DNA of 64,000 nt from Methanocella conradii HZ254 (GTDB taxonomy: Archaea > Halobacteriota > Methanocellia > Methanocellales > Methanocellaceae). Where the stretch lies: NCBI RefSeq assembly GCF_000251105.1, contig NC_017034.1, forward strand, positions 620,001 to 684,000, in the 5' to 3' direction. Positions 58,536-64,000 of the stretch are shown here, piece after piece (the stretch's first letter is position 1; each line of letters starts with the position of its first letter). The notes beneath the pieces are model-generated. The model saw only the letters and a list, made by a program, of their open reading frames with translations. It was not told where the DNA came from and searched no databases. The translations under genes were made by a program, and so were the position numbers.

Positions 58536-59809
58536 TGGAAGTCAGGAAGACGGTCAGGATACCTGTCCACTACAGGACGACGAAGAGCAAGATTGATAGG
58601 TTGGATAGGTTGACCGCTCGGCTGACGTATTGTATATCATTAATTAATGGTCTCGTCACCGCGAACACGAAACTCGACCGCCCCACCCTACGGAAGCTGG
58701 TCAAGGAGAGCGATGTCGTAGAGAAGGCAAAACTTTCTTCAGGCTTCGTTGACCAGTGTATCGACAAGGTTTTGTGGGCGTGGAAGTCGTATAGGGCACT
58801 CCACAAGGAGTGGGAGTACAGGTACAACAGGGCGTTGGACAGGCTCGAATCTGCGAGGGACGACGAGGAAAAGATGAGGGCGGAGACCGGACTGCGAAAG
58901 CTGGAAAAGAAGGAGCCGCGAACACCGAGGTTCGAGGAAAAGACTTCGTGTAGACTGGACTGCCGGACAGGCACCATCCAGCGCGGCGAGAACACCTTCC
59001 GGTTGTGGATGCATGTCAGCACGCTCGTGAAGGGGGAGACGATGGACGTTCCCATGAACCCTTCTTATTATCATCTCAAGCAACTCGAAGGAGCCATGAT
59101 AAGCGACTTCGAGATAATACGGAAGAACGGCAGATACTACGCTCATGTATCCACGACGAGGTTCGTGGATGATAGAATAACAAGTTCCTATGGGGGCGTC
59201 GACCAGGGTTTGAACAGGACGCTGGCAATCGTATTGCTACCCCCAACTGGGGATGGCGTGCCCCGTGAAGAGCTAATGTACGACGAGAAGAGGAATCTGT
59301 TGGACAAGTACGACGCTATCATCGCGTCGCTACAACAAGCAGGGAAGACGAGGAAGCTCAAGCAGCTACGAGGCAAGAGGAACAACGTGTCCGTGTACCG
59401 CGATTGGCTATTGGCTAACAAGGCTGCCGAGTACACCGCCGGCTACACAATAGCCATCGGGAACACGAGGTTCAGGCAGGCGCAGTATCGTGGGAATGGG
59501 ATGCCAGCGCTCCGAAAAAGAATAGGCAAATGGAGCTACGGCAGGCAGAGGATATTCATAGCCCATAAGCGGGCCGAACGCGGACTATCCACGATGCTCG
59601 TCGATGAGAGGAACACGTCGAACACGTGCCGTTGTGGGAGCAGGCTGGTCGCGAGGAAGTATCTTGACGGTGCTTCGTGGCTCCTGTGCCACTCCTGTGG
59701 CTCGAAGCTCGACGCGGACCTCAACGCGGCGTACAACATAGCTCTTCGATGCCGGGATGACAGGCTGAAAGTGCGGATGAACGCGGCGGAGAACCGCACG
59801 AGCGCATAA
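58535..59809 (+). CDS. tnpB: TnpB RNA-guided nuclease (IS605 OrfB)
   Basis: This 424-residue TnpB is related to the ancestors of Cas12. The RuvC-like parts are intact: SYGGVDQGLNRTLAIVLL with the first Asp, VDERNTSNT with the Glu, and LDADLNAAYNIALR with the last Asp. The zinc finger is CRCGSRL and CHSCGSKL. An N-terminal helical region has RKTVRIPVHYRTTKSKIDRL. Start is ATG 58535, which shares a base with the tnpA stop. All catalytic residues are kept, so it may cut DNA using an omega RNA from the element's right end. Confidence 0.9.
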   Translation: MEVRKTVRIPVHYRTTKSKIDRLDRLTARLTYCISLINGLVTANTKLDRPTLRKLVKESDVVEKAKLSSGFVDQCIDKVLWAWKSYRALHKEWEYRYNRALDRLESARDDEEKMRAETGLRKLEKKEPRTPRFEEKTSCRLDCRTGTIQRGENTFRLWMHVSTLVKGETMDVPMNPSYYHLKQLEGAMISDFEIIRKNGRYYAHVSTTRFVDDRITSSYGGVDQGLNRTLAIVLLPPTGDGVPREELMYDEKRNLLDKYDAIIASLQQAGKTRKLKQLRGKRNNVSVYRDWLLANKAAEYTAGYTIAIGNTRFRQAQYRGNGMPALRKRIGKWSYGRQRIFIAHKRAERGLSTMLVDERNTSNTCRCGSRLVARKYLDGASWLLCHSCGSKLDADLNAAYNIALRCRDDRLKVRMNAAENRTSA

Positions 59810-59849
59810 CATGGGATGCCCGCCAAATTCATTGGCGGGAGGATGTCAC
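59650..59849 (+). ncRNA. predicted omega (reRNA) scaffold at the tnpB 3' end
   Basis: TnpB guides are made from the 3' end of tnpB plus the element's right end, with the guide being the flanking host sequence after 59849. The right-end hairpin (CCCGCCAA ... TTGGCGGG) and the conservation of the tnpB tail DNA in the mini element (GATGCCGGGATGA, GGCTGAAAGTGCGGATGAA) fit such an RNA. The 5' boundary is a guess. Confidence 0.35.
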
Positions 59850-59877
59850 TGATTGAATGTGGTTTTATTATTCGTTA

Positions 59878-59985
59878 ATGGATGGTTTGGTAGCGCATCT
59901 TCTTTTTCTAGAGACTAGGGGGAGGCGAAGCAAAGCGAAGCCCCCATTCAGCCTCAAATAGAAGAACCATGTGCCCGGCCATTAT
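59878..59985 (+). repeat. hairpin repeat, copy C
   Basis: GGATGGTTTGGTAGCGCATC, TTCTTTTTCTAGAGACTAGG and GGGGAGGCGAAGC pair with GCGAAGCCCCC, CATTCAGCCTCAAATAGAAG and GCCCGGCCAT to form a long imperfect stem. It is related to copies at 23885-23975 and 42035-42107. It lies about 30 bases after the transposon right end. Confidence 0.7.
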
Positions 59986-60104
59986 CCACATATCTACAAC
60001 GATCAGCCCAACCATGTCTTTTTAATAATTCAATACAGCAAGGGCACCCAAACGTTTTTATCTTTGTTAAATATTAGCATACTAGCACGAGAAATGGAGG
60101 ATTA

Positions 60105-61421
60105 GTGTTGAAGCCGGATGTTGTCAAAAACCCCGTAGCCTCTTTGAAAGCCAAAAACGCAGACGTGCAATGCGTCATCGACGCGGTGGCAGGCAACCAG
60201 GAATTCTTTAAGAACGCTTTGCCAATGATAGCCAGCGAGAACATCACAAGCCCTTTAGTGAGACAGGTGTTAGCCTCAGACCTGGGCCACCGATACGCAG
60301 AAGGCAAGGTAGGGCACCGATTCTACCAGGGCTGCGGCTTCATTGACGTCATCGAGGCAAAGGCCATCGAGCTCGCCAAAGAGGTCTTCAGGGCGCCCCA
60401 CGTCAACGTCCAGCCCATATCCGGGGTAAACAGCAACATCGCGGCGTTCTTCGCCCTCTCCCGCCCGGGCGACGTCATGCTGGCGCTGGCGGTGCCGAGC
60501 GGCGGCCACATCAGCCATGCCAGGTACTCGGCGGCCGGCATAAGAGGCCTTAAAATTTATGCACATCCCTACGATAATAGCAAAATGAACATAGACACGG
60601 ATAAGATGCTTAAGGAGATCAAGCGCCTTAAGCCAAAGATAGTCATGTTCGGGGCCAGCCTCTTCTTATTCCCCCATCCAGTCAGGGAGGCGAGGGAGGC
60701 CTGCGACGAGGTCGGGGCCTCCATAGTCTATGATGCTGCCCACGTTGCGGGGCTGATAGCGGGCGGCCGGTTCCAGGACCCTCTAAGGGAAGGCGCCGAC
60801 GTGGTGACCGCGAGCACCCACAAGACCTTCCCGGGGCCGCAGGGCGGCATAATAATGTGCCAGGAAAAGTGGGCTGAGGAGATAGACGAGGCCGTGTTCC
60901 CGGGCACCGTGTCCAACTTCCATCCGCATCATAAGGCGGGCCTGGCCATCGCCCTCGCCGAGATGAAGCACTTCGGCAGGGCGTACGCGGACCAGACCAT
61001 CCGGAACGCCCAGGCGCTCGCCTCGTACCTTGACGAGATGGGCTTCAGCGTGCTATGCAAGGACCAGGGCTACACGATGTCCCACCAGGTGGCCGTGGAC
61101 GTCTCCAGGATAGGGGGAGGCAGCCTGGTCGCGGCGAACCTTGAAAAAGCCTATATCATAGCGAACAAGAACCTGTTCCCGTGGGACGCCGAGGCGGGCA
61201 AGGACGACCCGTCCGGGATAAGGCTCGGCACACAGGAGCTGACCAGGCTTGGCATGAAGGAGCGGGAGATGAAAGAGGTCGCGAGGCTCATAAAAAGGGT
61301 CGCGATAGACAGGGAGGAACCCGAAAAGGTTAAAAAGGATGTGATACACTTAAAGTCTCAGTATCAAACAGTACAGTACTGTTTTGATGGCGATGGTGCC
61401 TATGAGTTTATCCTCAGGTGA
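60105..61421 (+). CDS. glyA: serine hydroxymethyltransferase
   Basis: This 438-residue PLP enzyme interconverts serine and glycine with the one-carbon carrier (tetrahydromethanopterin in methanogens). The PLP Lys is in TASTHKTFPGPQGGIIM at about residue 235. Other signs are MIASENITSPLVRQVLASDL, GHRYAEGKVGHRFYQGCGFI and YDAAHVAGLIAGG. Length is typical. The start is GTG 60105, with GGAGG five bases upstream. It overlaps serB at its 3' end, linking serine synthesis with one-carbon transfer. Confidence 0.94.
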   Translation: MLKPDVVKNPVASLKAKNADVQCVIDAVAGNQEFFKNALPMIASENITSPLVRQVLASDLGHRYAEGKVGHRFYQGCGFIDVIEAKAIELAKEVFRAPHVNVQPISGVNSNIAAFFALSRPGDVMLALAVPSGGHISHARYSAAGIRGLKIYAHPYDNSKMNIDTDKMLKEIKRLKPKIVMFGASLFLFPHPVREAREACDEVGASIVYDAAHVAGLIAGGRFQDPLREGADVVTASTHKTFPGPQGGIIMCQEKWAEEIDEAVFPGTVSNFHPHHKAGLAIALAEMKHFGRAYADQTIRNAQALASYLDEMGFSVLCKDQGYTMSHQVAVDVSRIGGGSLVAANLEKAYIIANKNLFPWDAEAGKDDPSGIRLGTQELTRLGMKEREMKEVARLIKRVAIDREEPEKVKKDVIHLKSQYQTVQYCFDGDGAYEFILR

Positions 61422-62106
61422 TGGATCGAAGCCTGTCATATTTTTCGATATGGATTCAACGGTCATCGATGCAGAGGGCATCATCGAGCTGGCACGGGCG
61501 AAGGGCGTGGGCGACTACGTGGCCGAAGTGACGGCGCGCGCCATGAACGGCGAGATCGACTTCGAGCACGCCCTCAGGGAGCGGGTGAGGCTCTTACGGG
61601 GCCTTCCCATGCAGAAGGCCCTAGAGGTGGCGGAGAACATACCGCTCATGCCCGGCGCCGAAAAGTTGATGAAGGAACTGAAGTCTTTAGGTTTTCGGAC
61701 TGTCCTCATATCAGGCGGCTTCACGATTATCGCGAACCGCGTCGGCAGGCGGCTCGGCATGGACGAAGTCTATGCCAACGAGCTTGTCGTCGACGACGGG
61801 GCGCTCACCGGAGAGGTGATGGGGCCGCTGACGAGGCAGAGCTCAAAGAAGGAGGTTCTAGAAGAGATCTGCAAGAGTTTAAACATAAGCCCCCGCGATT
61901 GCATCGCCGTAGGCGACGGGTCGAACGACCTTTGCTGGAAGGGCGTTGTCGGCACCTTCATCGCCTTCAACGCGAAGCCCGTCGTCCAGAAGGCGGCCGA
62001 TCTAATCGTGGACGGCAAAAACATGGAATCGCTGATTCCCGTGATAAAGGAGGAATACATTCGACATGCTAAAAGAACTGCAGGAAAAGAAACAAAAATA
62101 CCTTAA
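61387..62106 (+). CDS. serB: phosphoserine phosphatase
   Basis: This HAD phosphatase of about 239 residues makes the last step of serine synthesis. Motif I is IFFDMDSTVIDAEGIIELAR (DxDST), motif II RTVLISGGF, motif III with Lys in TRQSSKKEVLEEI, and motif IV AVGDGSNDLCW. The frame overlaps glyA by about 35 bases; starts at ATG 61387, 61393 or 61402 are all possible. The stop overlaps the beginning of the coiled-coil gene by 41 bases. Confidence 0.92.
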   Translation: MAMVPMSLSSGDGSKPVIFFDMDSTVIDAEGIIELARAKGVGDYVAEVTARAMNGEIDFEHALRERVRLLRGLPMQKALEVAENIPLMPGAEKLMKELKSLGFRTVLISGGFTIIANRVGRRLGMDEVYANELVVDDGALTGEVMGPLTRQSSKKEVLEEICKSLNISPRDCIAVGDGSNDLCWKGVVGTFIAFNAKPVVQKAADLIVDGKNMESLIPVIKEEYIRHAKRTAGKETKIP

Positions 62107-62926
62107 AGAGGCGGAGGAGTTCAAGAAGAACAGGAACGAGTGGAACTCCAAGGCCAGCGCATTCTCAAAGAGGAGGGATGAGTTAAATAAGCAGACTAAA
62201 GAGCTTATTGACAAGGCTCAAGAGTACCGTGCGAAGAGAGACGAGTTCAACAGCAAGGTAAGCGAGAACAAGGAGAAGCGCAACGAGCTGAACGAGAAGG
62301 CCAACGAATTATACGCTAAGGTCGACTCGCTCAGGAAGAAGGACAACATCGGGAGCGGCCGGTCGCTCAACGAGCTCCGCAAGGAGATCGAGCACTTAGA
62401 GTTTAAGCAGCAGACCGAAGTGCTCACCACCGAGAAGGAGCGCGCCCTGGTGGACCGCATCTCAGAATTGAAGGAAGAGTTCAAGCGCAAGAAGGAGCAG
62501 CTCGAGCAGAACCAGGAGCTTAAGGCTTTGCTCGCTGAGGCTCAGAGCTTGAGGGACCAGGCATCCGAGTACCACAAGAAGGTCAAGGAGTACGCGGACC
62601 TCGCCCAGGAGTACCACGATAAGATGATAGAGTGCTTCCGGGAGGCGGACAAGGTCAGGGCTGAGGCTGACGCCCAGCACAAGGAGTTCGTCAAGGCGCA
62701 GGAGACGGCGGACGAGTACCACAAGCAATTCCTGAAAGTCCAGAAGGAGATCAGGGACTTCGACAAGGTAATAGTGGGCCTGAAGAAGAAGGCCAAGACC
62801 GAGAAGGAGTCCAAGGATAAGACCGAGTACAAGAAGCAGGCCGAGGACGTCTTTGCCCAGTTTAAGGCTGGCGAGAAGCTCAACACCGAGGATCTACTCT
62901 TATTACAGCGCTCCGGATTCCTGTAA
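62066..62926 (+). CDS. archaeal coiled-coil protein (COG1340-like)
   Basis: This 286-residue protein is almost entirely a charged coiled coil: LKELQEKKQKYLKEAEEFKK, KQTKELIDKAQEYRAKRDEF and SEYHKKVKEYADLAQEYHDK are examples. Only the last 20 residues (NTEDLLLLQRSGFL) look folded. It matches the conserved archaeal coiled-coil family often encoded next to serB. The start overlaps serB by 41 bases, so it is translationally coupled. A structural or scaffold role is likely; its substrate or partner is unknown. Confidence 0.85.
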   Translation: MLKELQEKKQKYLKEAEEFKKNRNEWNSKASAFSKRRDELNKQTKELIDKAQEYRAKRDEFNSKVSENKEKRNELNEKANELYAKVDSLRKKDNIGSGRSLNELRKEIEHLEFKQQTEVLTTEKERALVDRISELKEEFKRKKEQLEQNQELKALLAEAQSLRDQASEYHKKVKEYADLAQEYHDKMIECFREADKVRAEADAQHKEFVKAQETADEYHKQFLKVQKEIRDFDKVIVGLKKKAKTEKESKDKTEYKKQAEDVFAQFKAGEKLNTEDLLLLQRSGFL

Positions 62927-63126
62927 GTTACGCTCATAACATAAAACGCGCGGGTTCCTAAAGCCAGGAACCTCCTCAATTCTTTCATTTTGTGCATCGT
63001 GAGCCTGTATCATATTTTTATCGTGAGAGAAGCTTTATCATGTCCAAGGTACAAAAAAGTATCAGTGGCCGCGTCCTTTATAGCGTCGGCCCTGTTGAAA
63101 CGGCATAGAGTGACGATGGGGTCACA

Positions 63127-64000
63127 ATGGATATACTAGTGATTTGTATCGATAAGGATGATGACATAGGCGTGAAGGCGGGCGTCAAGAGCCCCGTGAT
63201 AGGAAGGGCTGCATGCCTCGATGCAGCCTCACGCCTGGGGATTGCCGACCCCGAGGACTCGGATACGAACACGATATTCGGCGGCATACAGGTCTACGAT
63301 CAGTTAAAAGAAGAGGGCCATAATGTCGAGCTAGTCTGCATCGCCGGCCACCGCGAGCTGGGCATGAAGTCGGACCGGGCCATAGCCGCGCAGCTAGACG
63401 ACATACTTTTAAAGTATCCCACCGAGAAGGCCATACTCGTGTCCGACGGGGCGGAGGACGAGTCGGTACTGCCCATCCTCCAGTCCCGCCTTAAGATAGA
63501 GTCGGTGAGGCGGGTCGTGGTAAAGCAGGCCCAGAATCTTGAGAGTACTTATTATATTATTAAGCAGCTCGTGAATGACCCGAAGGTCGCCAAGTTCATA
63601 TTCGTGCCAATCGGGCTCATACTGCTGGTCTACGCCATCACAGTGGGGCTGGGGCACCCTGACTGGTCGCTCGGCACAATAGCGCTCTTCGTGGGCATTT
63701 ACCTCGTGTACAGGGGAGTCGGCCTTGACAACATCATAGACACCTTCGTCTATAACCTGCGGAGGTCTTTCAGCGAGTCGAAGCTGACGTTCGTCACCTA
63801 TATCATTTCGCTGGTGCTGATCATCATGGCGTTAATCCAGGGCGGCATGGCGATGGCGGACACAAGGATCGTGCAAATATATTTTCCTCTGGGCCCCGGC
63901 TCGGCGGGAGTCATCGGGTATGCGGCGCTTTTCGTCGACTACTCGATCCTATGGTTCATCGCCGCGCTATTGTCGGTCGTTACGGGCTGGATCATCGACG
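63127..64000 (+). CDS. DUF373 family membrane protein, partial
   Basis: The frame starts at ATG 63127 (MDILVICIDKDDDIGVKAGV) and stays open to the window edge, 291 codons. The N-terminal cytoplasmic half includes SPVIGRAACLDAASRLGIAD, DTNTIFGGIQVYDQLKEEGH and EKAILVSDGAEDESVLPILQ. Membrane helices begin near residue 158 (FIFVPIGLILLVYAITVGLG) and continue to the end. This matches the DUF373 family found in most Euryarchaeota; its function is unknown. The C-terminus lies outside the window. Confidence 0.87.
   Translation, partial: MDILVICIDKDDDIGVKAGVKSPVIGRAACLDAASRLGIADPEDSDTNTIFGGIQVYDQLKEEGHNVELVCIAGHRELGMKSDRAIAAQLDDILLKYPTEKAILVSDGAEDESVLPILQSRLKIESVRRVVVKQAQNLESTYYIIKQLVNDPKVAKFIFVPIGLILLVYAITVGLGHPDWSLGTIALFVGIYLVYRGVGLDNIIDTFVYNLRRSFSESKLTFVTYIISLVLIIMALIQGGMAMADTRIVQIYFPLGPGSAGVIGYAALFVDYSILWFIAALLSVVTGWIID

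Larger units (their letters stand above)
58004..59849 (+). mobile_element. IS200/IS605-family element (TnpA plus TnpB)
   Basis: The left end has a hairpin, GGGGCGGA at about 58018-58025 pairing with TCCGCCCC about 30 bases later. The right end has CCCGCCAA ATTCA TTGGCGGG (about 59818-59839) followed by GGATGTCAC. Boundaries are judged by alignment with the mini copy at 41722-42025. Both copies follow TTTAG. There is no inverted repeat or target duplication, as expected for this family. Confidence 0.8.

Noticed and set aside
1..64000. tRNA, rRNA or other standard structural RNA genes
   Set aside because: No cloverleaf with the usual TTCGA-type arm or rRNA-like stretch was found when reading both strands by eye; a covariance-model scan would be decisive.

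Overview
The window reads as chromosomal DNA of a methanogenic euryarchaeon, most likely of the Methanocella / Rice Cluster I type (an inference from gene content and style, not proven). It carries RadA and RadB, a Cdc6/Orc1 initiator, a class I lysyl-tRNA synthetase, an Lhr-type helicase, archaeoflavoprotein AfpA, an NrpR-type nitrogen regulator domain, a DUF373 membrane protein and archaeal-style TATA promoters. Housekeeping genes are GC-rich with many ATGA/GTGA/TAATG overlaps. Several inserted blocks are strikingly AT-rich.

Layout. 1-8.2 kb is an accessory, transposon-rich zone. It holds a decayed IS256/mutator transposase, a very large secreted S8-type protease with seven C-terminal Ig-like repeats, an IS5-family element, and an ISH1-like element that sits with an 8-bp target duplication inside a methyltransferase gene. 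8.2-15.4 kb is a surface-glycan cluster: GT4 and GT2 glycosyltransferases, a flippase-like membrane protein, two SDR epimerase/reductases and GDP-mannose 4,6-dehydratase. 15.5-17.8 kb is an AT-rich three-gene operon: a UPF0175-like antitoxin/regulator, a PIN domain protein and an unknown 395-aa protein. 18-28.2 kb is core: a PQQ-type beta-propeller, Cdc6 with a possible origin upstream, a PIG-V-like mannosyltransferase, a SWIM protein, Nif3, RadA, flavoproteins, a USP and a phosphoglycolate phosphatase.

28.3-33.2 kb is the most unusual section. A pilin-like surface protein with Ig-like repeats and a PT-rich linker switches abruptly to an AT-rich C-terminal domain, followed by a small membrane-anchored protein. 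The linker, C-terminal domain and small gene are then repeated downstream as an orphan cassette, with a third C-terminal remnant after that. This is the architecture of tip/immunity cassettes in polymorphic toxin systems, although the biochemical role cannot be read from the sequence. A second IS5-family copy and an orphan HicB-like gene lie inside the block.

33.2-47.4 kb is mostly housekeeping: AAG glycosylase, YjjX-like NTPase, PPAT, gamma-carbonic anhydrase, LysRS-I, Lhr, a BtrH-like protein, an NrpR domain, an Fe-S scaffold protein, a sugar nucleotidyltransferase, RadB and an RNase H-fold protein facing RadB. 47.4-54 kb has a NERD protein, three tandem GT-C membrane glycosyltransferase paralogues, and an operon of Era-like GTPase, DUF2073 and Zn-ribbon proteins. 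54-58 kb is a five-gene overlapping operon encoding about 18 CBS domains. An IS200/IS605 element (TnpA plus TnpB) follows directly. A deletion derivative that keeps only its two ends, including the tnpB 3' end, lies at 41.7-42.0 kb. 60.1-64 kb has glyA, serB, a coiled-coil protein and the start of a DUF373 gene cut by the window edge.

No tRNA, rRNA or CRISPR array was seen.
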